From: Acidovorax sp. A1169
GTDB taxonomy: Bacteria; Pseudomonadota; Gammaproteobacteria; Burkholderiales; Burkholderiaceae_C
NCBI RefSeq assembly: GCF_030704685.1
Contig: NZ_JAUZDX010000003.1
Coordinates: forward strand, 186,001-250,000
Reading direction: 5' to 3'
DNA length: 64,000 bases
The position numbers and the translations under genes were made by a program. This document shows, piece by piece, positions 46,122-55,446 of this stretch; position 1 is the stretch's first letter; the number at the start of each line of letters is the position of its first letter. The notes under the pieces are model-generated. The model did not search any database. It was not told the origin of the DNA and saw only the letters and a program-made list of their open reading frames with translations.

Positions 46122-46534
46122 CAGGCACCACCCACTGTGATGGTGAACGAGGTGATCTGAATCGGCCCGCCCGCCTCGATGGTGACTGTGTTGATCTTGA
46201 TCGCACCCGTGCCGGCGTTGTTGGTCACGTCCACGTCAAGGGCCTTGGCGCCATCGTCGTAAATCACGCGCGCCCAGGCAGCGGTGCCGCTGGCGTCAGC
46301 GGTCGGGTCGTCGCCGATGTCGATGAACGTCACCACAGGGCCAGAGGCCGACACGGCCGGGCTGCTGCACACCAGGGTGCCCAGCAGGGTTTGCGTGGTG
46401 ATGGCCGTCAACGGGGTGGCAGGCGGCGCGACCGTGTAAAAGCGAACCTGGACAGGGCCGGTGCCGGCGTTGAGCAGATCGGCAAGCGCTGCCGCCAGCA
46501 GGGTGCGCGTGAAATTGTCGAATCGGACGAGCAT
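46121..46534 (-). CDS. phage tail-tip associated hypothetical protein
   Basis: 137 residues from the ATG at 46534. All-beta look: VQVRFYTVAPPATPL, then ARVIYDDGAKALDVDVTNN and the final IQITSFTITVGGA. Position between the large tail protein and the SPRY protein suggests a fibre connector. Family not recognised. Confidence 0.5.
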   Translation of the reverse strand: MLVRFDNFTRTLLAAALADLLNAGTGPVQVRFYTVAPPATPLTAITTQTLLGTLVCSSPAVSASGPVVTFIDIGDDPTADASGTAAWARVIYDDGAKALDVDVTNNAGTGAIKINTVTIEAGGPIQITSFTITVGGA

Positions 46535-46547
46535 GCTTTTTCCTTGA

Positions 46548-49500
46548 TCAGTCGGAATCACCGCGCAGCTGCGCGTCGAAAGAGTCGCCGGCCAGCGTGG
46601 CGCCACGCAGCACGGTGCGGGCGAGCCAGAAGCCGGGGGCGGCGGCCACGGTGTTCAGCCGCAGCTGCGAGCCCACCGGCCATGGCACGGGGCCCCACCC
46701 TTCCTTGCGGATCACCACGTAGGTCTTGCCGGTGAGCGGGTTCACGGGGGCGATGTCGGCGGAAATATTCCCGGTGGCGATCACGCCGAGGTTTTCGGAG
46801 ATGAGCTGATAGTTGCCGGTGCCGTTGGTGAAATGGACGCGCAGGCGGTCGTTGACGGCGCCTTCGTTGAGCACCTCGATGGGCGAATTGAGTTCGTCGT
46901 ACTCAAAATCGACCGGGTCACCGATGAGCGTGTCGCTCCACACACCGTTCCACGTGCGCTGGTCAAAAACGTTTTCGACCCGGGCGAACAGGTCACCGAA
47001 CAGCAGCGCCCCGCTGAGCTGGCTGCCCATGGGGAACGCACGCGTGAGCGCTGCGCCCAGGCTGATCTGGCCGTTGATCTGCACGTCGCTGATCTGCACC
47101 ATTTCCTCGATGCGGTGGCGCACGGCGATGGGGGGCACGTAGCCGGCCAGCGACAGGGCCGCGTCCATGGTGACCAGGCCGGCCTCCAGGTTCACGGCGT
47201 AGAGGTTGGCGGCAAGCTTCTTGCGGTCCGAGTCTTCCAGCCAGATCTGATCAAGGTAGCCACGGCCCACGCCAATGACCTGGCCGGCCGTGGGCGTGCC
47301 AGCATCGACGCTGCCCGTGTGGTGGATCACCGCCACATCGGAGGGGCGGTAGATGGGCACGCGGCCATCGCTGGGCAGGCGCACCGGGTCAAGGCCCAGG
47401 ATGTCTGCCGACAGCGGCAGGCTGGTGAGCACCACCGTGCTGTAGCGCAGGGTCTGCGGCTGCACGGGGCGTGGCTTCCACACGTTGGAGCCGACCACGT
47501 TGGCGGGATCGAACCAGGGCTGAGTCTCATTGCCGGCCACGGGCAGCCACTCGCCGAACCACACGCGGGCCACGCCCATGGATTGCTCGACCTGGCCCCG
47601 GATCAACGTACCAACGATCACGCCATTGACGTCGGTGGTGCCGCTGATGGCGGTGCCATCCACCGCCGTGACCTGCACGTAGGTGGAGGCCGGGCGCACA
47701 GGGCTACCGGCTGTGCGGAAGAACGCCGACACCGCCAGCCAGTCGCCCAGCTTGATGAGCGCGGACTGCACGGCCAGGCCCAGGGCGGCGCCGCGCGTCC
47801 ACAGGGTGGGGGTGGCCACGCCGGTGGCGTAGTCCAGCGTGCCGGCGGCGGTGGCGCTGCCGTTGTACAGCGCGTCGATGTAGAGGGTGCCGCTGCGCTC
47901 GATGAAGCGTTTGCCTGCCAGGGTGAATGCCACGCTGCCGGCCACCAGCTGCGCGCTGCTGGTGCGGGTGAGGTCCACGCGCACGGGCACATCGCTGGCG
48001 ATGGTGAGGTCCTCAGTGCGGTCGGTGTAGATGCGCACGGCCGAGCCCGCGGGGATGGTGCCGCCGCCCTCGACCGCGTAGGTGGCCGGGGTGTAGGTGA
48101 CCGACGCGGCCGATACCGTGGCGGTGCTGAGGTAGGCGCCCTGCGTCCAGCCTGGGTGGTCGCCGCCCGCCACGTACCAGCTGGTGGGCAGCGTCATGGT
48201 GGGGTTGTAGGTGATGGCACCTGTGCCGGCGTTGAGCAGGCCCAGCACGGTGCCGGCAGCCATGGTGACGGTGGCGCGGGGGCCGCGCAGACTGACGGCC
48301 TGGGCGGCCAGCAGCGCGCCCGAGCCATCGACCCGGAACGGTACCTGGCTGGCGGCGGTTGTGTCGGTCACCTGGTCATTGCTGACTGCCAGGGTCATGG
48401 TGAGCACGCCAGACACCGAGGCGGCCAGCACGGCCTTGCCGATGGTCAACGGGCTGGCCAGCAGCTCGGTGTTGGTGGGTGTGTCGACAATGTCCTGGCT
48501 GGGGTCGAGCGCCCAGGTCTTGTAGGTGATGGCCAGGCTGCTGTCGAAGTCGGGCAGGCGGGCGGCGTATTCGATGCGGCCACGGCCGGTGGACATGTCC
48601 ACCCGGCCCGAGGCACCGCCACCGGACAGGACGCCATTGGCATCCATGCTGACGGTGTAGGGGGTGCCATCGGCCACATACGCGATATCGAGCTCGCCGG
48701 GCTGCACCGGTGTGTTGGCCAGGACGAAGTCTTGATAGGCGGTGCCGCCAGTGTCGGCCAGGCGCTGTTCGTAGTGGGTGGGGCTGCCCCACACGAGAAT
48801 GATGCTGCTGCCCACATCAGGCAACGCCCCGAGCGTGACGGTGGCCGCGCCGGTGATGAAGTCCACCAGGCCGGTGCCATAGGCGACGTCGTCGCCCACC
48901 AGCTCGCCATCGCCTTTGTCGCGCAGCTCAACCCAGCGACCCAGGGCGCGGTACTGTACGCGCAGCGACCCCGGGGCGGGCAGCGGGGCCAGCACCGGGG
49001 CGTACACCGTGCCGCGCGTGGCCAGGGTGATCACGATCTCTTGCGTGTGCGCGGCCTGCGAGACTTCGGCCTGCGGGATGTACCGCACCGTCACCACCGA
49101 CTCACCCGAGAAGGTGGGCGTCAGGTTGAGCTGGCGGTTGGCATAGTCCACCGTGCCGGTCCAGCCGTTGCCCCCATCGGGGGCAATGTTGCCGGCCCCG
49201 TCATCCACCGAGACGAAAGACCCACCGCCCGCAAACTGCACACTGATGGTGCCCGGCTTCATGGCCAGGGCGGTGCGCAACACGAACGACTGGCCCGGCG
49301 AGCTGCCCGGGTCGAATGGGCCATCGACGAATTCAGCAGTGCCCGAATCCAGAAACGCTGCTGCACCGCTGATGCTGGCCAGCGAGACAGCCGCCTCGCT
49401 CTGGGTGGTGGGCACGATGGGGGCGAACACGCTGGCAACCATCACCTCCAGTGCGCCCAGCAGCGCAGCCGAGGTCAGGGGCTGGATGCCGAAGTAGCGC

Positions 49501-50183
49501 GAGGCATCGGCCACGGTGGTGGAGCGCATGAGGGTGTTGCCGCGCGCGCTGCTGTTGCGGCTGGGGCTGCTGATGCCCTTGAACTCCTGGCGCAGCGGGG
49601 CGCCGATCTTGAGGGTGACCACCCTGCGCTGGAACTCGGCGCCGTTGTCGTCGAAGGTGCGCAGCTCGTGGCTCACGTCCTGCACGCGCACGAACTGCTG
49701 GCTACCCGTGACGCCGGCGGGCTCATCGCTGAGGCAGTACACATCGCCCACCTCGGGCAGGGGTTCCTCGATGCGCTGGTACACCAGCACGGCCGATGCG
49801 CCCTTGAGCTGGCGGCCATAGACAACCATGCGGCTTTCGGGGCCGGCAATGACATACGACTCGATGCGGTCGCGGGCATCGGCGCGCACGTGGTAGTCCG
49901 ACCCGGTGCTGAACAGCAGCACCCCGATGAGTGGGTTGTCGGGCGCGTCGGTGATGATGCAGTGGGCGCCGGCATACATCTCGACCGTGGCGGTGTTGAC
50001 GTGGCCGTAGAGCTTGCGCAGGTTGACGCGGCCATAGACCGCGTCCACCCGGCTGACCTTGGGGAACACGTTGCCGGCCACGCCGTCGGGCACGACGCGG
50101 TTGGTGCGGCGGCCGCCGCCGTCGCTGGTGTCGGCCATGCGCTCGGATTCGAGCAGGCGGATGCTGGTGGAGGTGATGGTCAT
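46548..50183 (-). CDS. large phage tail-tip protein (1,211 residues)
   Basis: Starts at 50183, or at 50138 (second Met). The first 230 residues contain VDAVYGRVNLRKLYGHVNTATVEMY and other parts typical of a tail hub; the remainder is a very long series of beta-strand modules with repeated Asp/Gly turns and integrated fibronectin-like patches. It sits where lambda-like phages have the host-specificity protein (J). Likely the central fibre; no named family matched. Confidence 0.55.
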   Translation of the reverse strand: MTITSTSIRLLESERMADTSDGGGRRTNRVVPDGVAGNVFPKVSRVDAVYGRVNLRKLYGHVNTATVEMYAGAHCIITDAPDNPLIGVLLFSTGSDYHVRADARDRIESYVIAGPESRMVVYGRQLKGASAVLVYQRIEEPLPEVGDVYCLSDEPAGVTGSQQFVRVQDVSHELRTFDDNGAEFQRRVVTLKIGAPLRQEFKGISSPSRNSSARGNTLMRSTTVADASRYFGIQPLTSAALLGALEVMVASVFAPIVPTTQSEAAVSLASISGAAAFLDSGTAEFVDGPFDPGSSPGQSFVLRTALAMKPGTISVQFAGGGSFVSVDDGAGNIAPDGGNGWTGTVDYANRQLNLTPTFSGESVVTVRYIPQAEVSQAAHTQEIVITLATRGTVYAPVLAPLPAPGSLRVQYRALGRWVELRDKGDGELVGDDVAYGTGLVDFITGAATVTLGALPDVGSSIILVWGSPTHYEQRLADTGGTAYQDFVLANTPVQPGELDIAYVADGTPYTVSMDANGVLSGGGASGRVDMSTGRGRIEYAARLPDFDSSLAITYKTWALDPSQDIVDTPTNTELLASPLTIGKAVLAASVSGVLTMTLAVSNDQVTDTTAASQVPFRVDGSGALLAAQAVSLRGPRATVTMAAGTVLGLLNAGTGAITYNPTMTLPTSWYVAGGDHPGWTQGAYLSTATVSAASVTYTPATYAVEGGGTIPAGSAVRIYTDRTEDLTIASDVPVRVDLTRTSSAQLVAGSVAFTLAGKRFIERSGTLYIDALYNGSATAAGTLDYATGVATPTLWTRGAALGLAVQSALIKLGDWLAVSAFFRTAGSPVRPASTYVQVTAVDGTAISGTTDVNGVIVGTLIRGQVEQSMGVARVWFGEWLPVAGNETQPWFDPANVVGSNVWKPRPVQPQTLRYSTVVLTSLPLSADILGLDPVRLPSDGRVPIYRPSDVAVIHHTGSVDAGTPTAGQVIGVGRGYLDQIWLEDSDRKKLAANLYAVNLEAGLVTMDAALSLAGYVPPIAVRHRIEEMVQISDVQINGQISLGAALTRAFPMGSQLSGALLFGDLFARVENVFDQRTWNGVWSDTLIGDPVDFEYDELNSPIEVLNEGAVNDRLRVHFTNGTGNYQLISENLGVIATGNISADIAPVNPLTGKTYVVIRKEGWGPVPWPVGSQLRLNTVAAAPGFWLARTVLRGATLAGDSFDAQLRGDSD

Positions 50184-50190
50184 GGTGGGG

Positions 50191-50592
50191 TCAGGCCTCG
50201 ATTTCGATCAGGCGCACGGTGGTGACGTAGGGGTAGTCGTCGCCCGGCAGCTCGGGCCGGGTGTTCTGGATGGGTATGGCGCTCACCGGGTCATCGGGCG
50301 CGAACATGACCGTGAACTCGCGGCCATCGGCATGGGTGAACACGTAGACGCCCTCGGGGTCTGCCGCCAGGGCGCGCAGCTCTTCGACCGCAGAGCGGGC
50401 CAGCCAGCCGTGCTGGTCGGTAGCCTGCAGGGTGATGGGGCGGCCAGCCAGGCGCTCGCCCACGTCCACCAGCAGCGCGCCGGTGGTGCTGTACTCGGTG
50501 GTTTTCTCGACCGGGGACCAGGCGAATTCATCGACCCAGACCATCTGGCGCCGGATCTGCACGAGGCCGAGGGTGTGGTGGGTGGTGCTCAT
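50191..50592 (-). CDS. small phage tail protein
   Basis: 133 residues between the tape measure and the large tip protein. Beta-rich (YVFTHADGREFTVMFAPDDP); occupies the position of lambda gpM/L-type tip-assembly proteins. No further assignment possible. Confidence 0.5.
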   Translation of the reverse strand: MSTTHHTLGLVQIRRQMVWVDEFAWSPVEKTTEYSTTGALLVDVGERLAGRPITLQATDQHGWLARSAVEELRALAADPEGVYVFTHADGREFTVMFAPDDPVSAIPIQNTRPELPGDDYPYVTTVRLIEIEA

Positions 50593-53351
50593 CGGGCAGT
50601 ACCTTTGCCGCGCGCCAGCTCTTGGATCACGCTATTGATGACGGTGACGTCGCGGGGCGTCATGCCCTCGATGGACTGCGGGCCGGATTTGAGGTCGAAG
50701 ACGACCGTGCTGGTGGGGCCGCTGATGCCCGAGCCGCCCGGGGTGCGCGAACTGCCACCGCTGGAAGTGGTTGGCGCTGTGGGCGTGTTGGTTGTGGGCT
50801 TGCTGGCGGCCGTGGTGCCGCCGTTGGCTTTGCCACCGTTGCGCTCGGCCTCGATCAAGCCCTCGACCCGGGCCAGCTCAGCGGCGATGTTGCGTTGCTG
50901 GTTCAGGCTCTCCTGGCTGCGCGTGACGTTGCCATAGCTCTTTTGGTAGTTTTGCAGCTGCTGGCGCAACGCCCAGGCCTTGCGCGCGTTGTCGCTGTCG
51001 GCCATGTCCTCGCCGTAGCGCTTCACGATGTCGGCAGTGATGTCGGTTTCGAGGACAGCGGCCTCGCGCACGTCGCCAGACTTGCCCACCAGGTCGGAGC
51101 CATCGCCGACCTTGTTGCGGTCGTAGATGGCCTGCAGCTTCTTGGCTGCAGCGGCGGCAGCTTCAGCGCTTTGGCCCATCTGCTGATAACCGCCTGCGGC
51201 TTGGCGGGCAGCGTCGCCAGCCCCCTTTGTGGCGCCGGCAGCATCGCGCATGGATTTGACGATGACGTTGCCGGTGTCGGTCACCTCCAGCTTGAGGCCG
51301 GCGGCGGCCGCCTTGGATTCCAGCAGCGCACGGGTGGTGCGCACGGCTGCATCGCCCTGGCGCTGCGCGGCTTCCATGGCGGCATTGGCATAGGCAGCGA
51401 AGGCCTCACGAAGGGTGTCGGCGGACTTGACGCCAGCAGCGGTGATGGTGTCCCAGGCTTGCTGGTTGTCAGCCGCAGTCTTGTTGAGGGCCTCGGTAGT
51501 TTTCAGGCCCAAGGTGCGGAAGGCGGCATCAACCGCAAGCGCCGCCTCCTTTGCCCCACCACCGGTACCGCGAAGCGCCGCGTTGAGGCGTTCCTGCACC
51601 TCTGCTGCAGCCTGCCAGTTGCCGGTGTCGACCGCAGCCTGATATTCCGCACGCAGCTTACCGATGGCGCCAGCGGCGGCAATGTCCGATGCAGCCTTTG
51701 CGTCTATCGCACGCTGTGCGGTTTCCGTCGTTTCGCGAGCAAGGTCCATGGACTTGCTCATTTCTTCGGAGGCCTTCGCGGCCTCGCGGACGGCGGGAGG
51801 CGCATCCTCCACGGCTTTGGTGAAACCAGCCCAACCCTCTTGCGCCAACTTGGCACCGCGAGCCGCAGCCTCAAATGCTGCACTTGCCTTTTGGCCCAAT
51901 GCATCAGCCGCAGCACCGGTGGCTGCGGACGACAGCCGAACCTCGTCGGCAACCTCTTTGAATCGCTTGGAGATACCGCCAAACGAGAACTTTGCAAGAA
52001 TATCGTTCCAGACAGCAAACGCTGCTTGAATCGATGCAATGTGCCCGACGACGAACTCGGCTGTCTTGTAGGTCACAGCGAGCAGCGCATTCGCACCTGT
52101 CGCCATGACACCCCATGCCAGCTTTACCGCGTTGCCGGCATTGGTGGCGTATTCGCTCAGCCTGGTGAATGCAGCATTGGCATCATCAGCCAGAGTGCTG
52201 ATACGCTGAATGACAACCCCAAAGTCAATGGTGGAGACGAACTCACGTACGAACTTCACACCCGTGGAAAATGCGGTGGCAATGGCTTCGCCAAACCTGC
52301 CGACCGTGCCATCTGCCACTGCACCACGCAGTGATGCAGCCAACTGGTCAACCGCATCTTTGATGACCGGGAGCACAGGAGCGCCAAGCGTGTTTGTGAG
52401 GTACTCCCAGGCCTTGCCCAACGCCCCCACCGAGCTGTTCAGGTTGTTCTGCATGACCGCCGCAGTAGCAGCGGCACTGCCCTCGGCGTTTTGCAGCTTG
52501 CCCACCAGCTCATCGAGCGCGCCCACGCCCTGGTTAAGCAGCGCACGCAGGGCTGGGCCTGCCTCCTGGCCAACAGCAGAAATGGCCTGGGCACCACGCG
52601 GACCAGAAGCCGCCAGTTGGCGCAGCGCCTTGTCGAAATCGTTGGTGGAGATGCCCACCGCCGCGAGCTCGCCCCGGAACTTGCTGGCCGGGTCCGAGAA
52701 CTGGCTCAGGATGCTGTTGAGCGCGGTACCAGCGCGGCTGGCGTCGATGCCCGCATCAGCAAACTTGCCGATGATGGCCACCGTGGATTCCAGGCTCATG
52801 CCCAGACTGTTGGCCACGGGCGCGGCGTAGCTCAGCGCTTCGGCCAGGCCCTTCACGCTGGTGTTGGTGGCATTGGCACCCAGCGCCAGTACATCTGCCA
52901 CCCTGCCGGCATCGGTGAACGCCAGGCCCAAGCCCCTCACCGCTTTGGTGACGTATTCAGCGGAGGTGGCCAGCTCGATATCGCCAGCTGCCGCCAGCGA
53001 GAGCACTGCGGGCAGCGCCTGAATGGCCTCTTTCGCACTCAGGCCAGCCTTTGCGAGGTTTTCAATTGCGCCAGCAGCCTCAACGCTGCTGAACTTGCCA
53101 GCGGCCCCGACATCCTCTGCAGCCTTTTTAAGCTGCGCCATTTCCTCAGCCGTGGCGCCAGTGGCCGCCTGCACGCGGCTGAGTGACTGCTCGAAGTCAG
53201 CAGCGCCCTTCACCACCCCTGCAAATGCATTGATACCGAAGTAGGCCAGCAGCGCAGCACCCAGCGCCCCGGCCGCAGCCTGCACCTTGCCGAACACCCC
53301 GGACGCGTTGTCCTTGGCGTTGATCAGGATCTCGATGGGCTTGAATGCCAT
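50589..53351 (-). CDS. phage tail tape measure protein (TP901 type)
   Basis: 920 residues. N-terminal INAKDNASGVFGKVQAAAGALG then ADFEQSLSRVQAATGATAEEMAQLKKAAEDVG is the hallmark of TP901-type tape measure proteins; long helical coiled-coil parts rich in Ala/Glu follow, and the last 100 residues are Thr/Gly/Pro-rich. It sets tail length and probably helps DNA entry. Length agrees with a siphovirus tail. Start overlaps the next gene in the transcript by 4 bp. Confidence 0.88.
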   Translation of the reverse strand: MAFKPIEILINAKDNASGVFGKVQAAAGALGAALLAYFGINAFAGVVKGAADFEQSLSRVQAATGATAEEMAQLKKAAEDVGAAGKFSSVEAAGAIENLAKAGLSAKEAIQALPAVLSLAAAGDIELATSAEYVTKAVRGLGLAFTDAGRVADVLALGANATNTSVKGLAEALSYAAPVANSLGMSLESTVAIIGKFADAGIDASRAGTALNSILSQFSDPASKFRGELAAVGISTNDFDKALRQLAASGPRGAQAISAVGQEAGPALRALLNQGVGALDELVGKLQNAEGSAAATAAVMQNNLNSSVGALGKAWEYLTNTLGAPVLPVIKDAVDQLAASLRGAVADGTVGRFGEAIATAFSTGVKFVREFVSTIDFGVVIQRISTLADDANAAFTRLSEYATNAGNAVKLAWGVMATGANALLAVTYKTAEFVVGHIASIQAAFAVWNDILAKFSFGGISKRFKEVADEVRLSSAATGAAADALGQKASAAFEAAARGAKLAQEGWAGFTKAVEDAPPAVREAAKASEEMSKSMDLARETTETAQRAIDAKAASDIAAAGAIGKLRAEYQAAVDTGNWQAAAEVQERLNAALRGTGGGAKEAALAVDAAFRTLGLKTTEALNKTAADNQQAWDTITAAGVKSADTLREAFAAYANAAMEAAQRQGDAAVRTTRALLESKAAAAGLKLEVTDTGNVIVKSMRDAAGATKGAGDAARQAAGGYQQMGQSAEAAAAAAKKLQAIYDRNKVGDGSDLVGKSGDVREAAVLETDITADIVKRYGEDMADSDNARKAWALRQQLQNYQKSYGNVTRSQESLNQQRNIAAELARVEGLIEAERNGGKANGGTTAASKPTTNTPTAPTTSSGGSSRTPGGSGISGPTSTVVFDLKSGPQSIEGMTPRDVTVINSVIQELARGKGTAR

Positions 53352-53473
53352 GGTGGGTGCGGGGCCTGGTGGTGTGGTTCGGGCAATGCAGCGGCTTCAT
53401 CTGGCGCCGGGATGGCAGCGCCACATGGAGCCGCAGGGCGCGCTGGGCGCCGTGCGGTCAGGGGTGGAAGGGG

Positions 53474-54262
53474 TTACGGAACGACCGGGCGGCCGTCGGC
53501 GTAGATGGCTTCGGCGTTGGCTGGCTTGAGCACTTCGAGGCCGAAGCTCAGCTGCACGAAGTCGGTGCCCTCGGCAATGATGGGCAGGTCGCCATCAGGG
53601 GTCAGGGTGACCTTGGGCATGTAGAAATCGCGCTCGCCGCCGGTGGCGTTGTCGGACACGATGCGCAGGGCGCCACGGATCTCCGATGCACTGCCGGTCT
53701 TGACGCGCTCGAAGGTGGAGGCCACGGGGGTGTAGCCGAAGTTCACATTGCCAGCGGTGATGGCGCCGCCTTCGATGATCTGAATGCGGCCGGTTTCAAG
53801 GTCCACGTTGTAATCCTCGCCCGCGTCGTACGTGACGGCACCGGCTTCGTTCTTGACCGTGACGCCCGTGACGTTGCGCACGCCCAGGGGGTTGCCTGCG
53901 GTGGAGCCCAGTTGGTAGAAGCGGCCCGGGATGACGGCGCGCAGCTCGGCTGTGACAGCCACGGCGGACTGGGTGACCACCTCGCGGGTGCCGGACATCC
54001 ACAGCGCGAAGTTGCTGGCGGACATGTTGTCGCACACCAGGGAGCCCGTACGATCGATCTGCACCACGACCGAGGCATCCTTCTCGCGCAGGCCGGTCAT
54101 GGAGCTGAAGTGTTCGGCCTTCTCGGTCTCGATGGTGACGGTGACTTCGGGGCAGTTACCGAAGGCGATTTCGCCGGTGAGCACGCCGTTGGCGTCCTCG
54201 GGGTTGAAGTAGGCCCGGCCGCGCGGGATGGTGTATTTCTGCTCTTCGTGAACGAGTGCCAT
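53474..54262 (-). CDS. phage major tail tube protein
   Basis: 262 residues, beta-rich: ALVHEEQKYTIPRGRAYFNP, then VTIETEKAEHFSSMTGLREKD and DNMSASNFALWMSG. The order and size fit a siphophage tail tube subunit. The 122 bases after it, before the tape measure gene, contain no recognisable tail-assembly chaperone pair (G/GT). Confidence 0.75.
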   Translation of the reverse strand: MALVHEEQKYTIPRGRAYFNPEDANGVLTGEIAFGNCPEVTVTIETEKAEHFSSMTGLREKDASVVVQIDRTGSLVCDNMSASNFALWMSGTREVVTQSAVAVTAELRAVIPGRFYQLGSTAGNPLGVRNVTGVTVKNEAGAVTYDAGEDYNVDLETGRIQIIEGGAITAGNVNFGYTPVASTFERVKTGSASEIRGALRIVSDNATGGERDFYMPKVTLTPDGDLPIIAEGTDFVQLSFGLEVLKPANAEAIYADGRPVVP

Positions 54263-54288
54263 GGTGAGTAGCTCCAGAGAATGGGGTT

Positions 54289-54702
54289 TCAGGTGGCGAG
54301 CGCGCGATAAGCGCCGCCCGTGGCGAAGGAAAGTTCAATGGCGGCCTGACCCTCGGGCAAGAAGTCGGGCACGCTCACGCCATCGAGGCGCAGTTGCTCC
54401 CACTTGCGCCCGCCCGCCTCGCCTGGCGCCCACCCCTGCAGCCGGCCAATGACCTGGTGCATGGCTGCGTCAAGCTGCTCGGCGGCCACATCGCTGCGCT
54501 GCACGATCAGGGTGATGGACCACGAAGGCGCCACCATCACCGCGCCCTGTTTGCTGTCGGGCGCAGCCACGCTGCGGATGCTCAAATCCACAGCCGGCAC
54601 AGTCCGGCGGTCCACCGTGTCGGTCATGCCGCGCACAGCCCAGGCCGTGAGCGCGGACAGGCCGACCAGGCGGGCTTTGATGACGGGTTCGAGGGCCAGC
54701 AT
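54289..54702 (-). CDS. phage tail terminator/completion protein
   Basis: 137 residues from the ATG at 54702; a TTG two codons earlier is unlikely. Sequence VIKARLVGLSALTAWAVRGM, then SWSITLIVQRSDVAAEQLDAAMHQVIG fits the gp37/lambda gpU-like terminator group, which caps the tail tube. Overlap-like spacing with the next gene supports cotranslation. Confidence 0.6.
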   Translation of the reverse strand: MLALEPVIKARLVGLSALTAWAVRGMTDTVDRRTVPAVDLSIRSVAAPDSKQGAVMVAPSWSITLIVQRSDVAAEQLDAAMHQVIGRLQGWAPGEAGGRKWEQLRLDGVSVPDFLPEGQAAIELSFATGGAYRALAT

Positions 54703-54704
54703 GG

Positions 54705-55016
54705 TCAACCTGCCTTGGGGTAGATGTCGAGGTCCACCCAGCCACCGGCATCGGGCTGCACGCCCGTGGCCACGACATAGGTGGTGCCGTTGATCACCAG
54801 TTCCGAGCCTTCATGCAGGCCTGGTGTGTTGGCAATGCAAAAGCTGCAGGTGTGCTGGGCTGTGTCAACGGCGCCGGTCAGGGGATCGGCTACCGCACGC
54901 TCGAAGATCACCCCGAACTCCGCCCCGCCCTGGTACACCGCAATGGCGTTGGACAGGCGCGCCTGCACCGTGCTGTTGACACGGGCTTCGAGGGCGGCGA
55001 AGGGGTTGAGGGACAT
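54705..55016 (-). CDS. phage head-tail joining protein (FII-like)
   Basis: 103 residues with NPFAALEARVNSTVQARLSNAIAVY and a beta-barrel end (ELVINGTTYVVATG, GGWVDLDIYPK). Size and position match lambda gpFII-type head-tail connectors. No catalytic site. Confidence 0.6.
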   Translation of the reverse strand: MSLNPFAALEARVNSTVQARLSNAIAVYQGGAEFGVIFERAVADPLTGAVDTAQHTCSFCIANTPGLHEGSELVINGTTYVVATGVQPDAGGWVDLDIYPKAG

Positions 55017-55038
55017 GGCGGCGGGCCTGGGTAGCGGC

Positions 55039-55407
55039 TTAGGTCTTGGTGCCGGGCACGCCGGTGAACTTGACGTTCAGCGTGGTGACGCCGTTGCCCG
55101 CAGCCTGGAAGGCGACAGCGGCTGCGCCGGTGATGTCGCCCGTGGCCGGGGTGGCGGCGTTGTCGTCGAAGGCTGCAGCGGATGCATCCCAGGTGAGGGA
55201 CTCTCCTGCAGCGATGACGGCGCCGGACACCTTGGGCACCGCAAAGACACCGTCGACCGCGACCGAGCCGGTGGTGTTGTTGGGAATGTCCTTGAGCGCA
55301 ACGCCCAGGATCTGGCCCACCGCGACGACCTTGCCGGAAAGGATGGTGCCGCCGGTGGCGTTGGCGAAGTCCAGCACTTTGCCGGGCTGTACGTGATTGC
55401 TTGCCAT
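55039..55407 (-). CDS. capsid decoration protein, DUF2190-like
   Basis: 122 residues, all-beta, Ala/Gly/Thr/Val-rich: HVQPGKVLDFANATGGTILSG, GVALKDIPNNTTGSVAVDGVFAV. This is typical of DUF2190 capsid cement/decoration proteins encoded beside the major capsid. Confidence 0.78.
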   Translation of the reverse strand: MASNHVQPGKVLDFANATGGTILSGKVVAVGQILGVALKDIPNNTTGSVAVDGVFAVPKVSGAVIAAGESLTWDASAAAFDDNAATPATGDITGAAAVAFQAAGNGVTTLNVKFTGVPGTKT

Positions 55408-55446
55408 GTCAGGTTCTCCAGAAGTTGAGATGTGCCAGGCCCGCGC

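Noticed and set aside
46833-50225. 1,130-residue frame opposite the large tail protein
   Set aside because: Antisense shadow of the tail gene; no signal, domain or start site.
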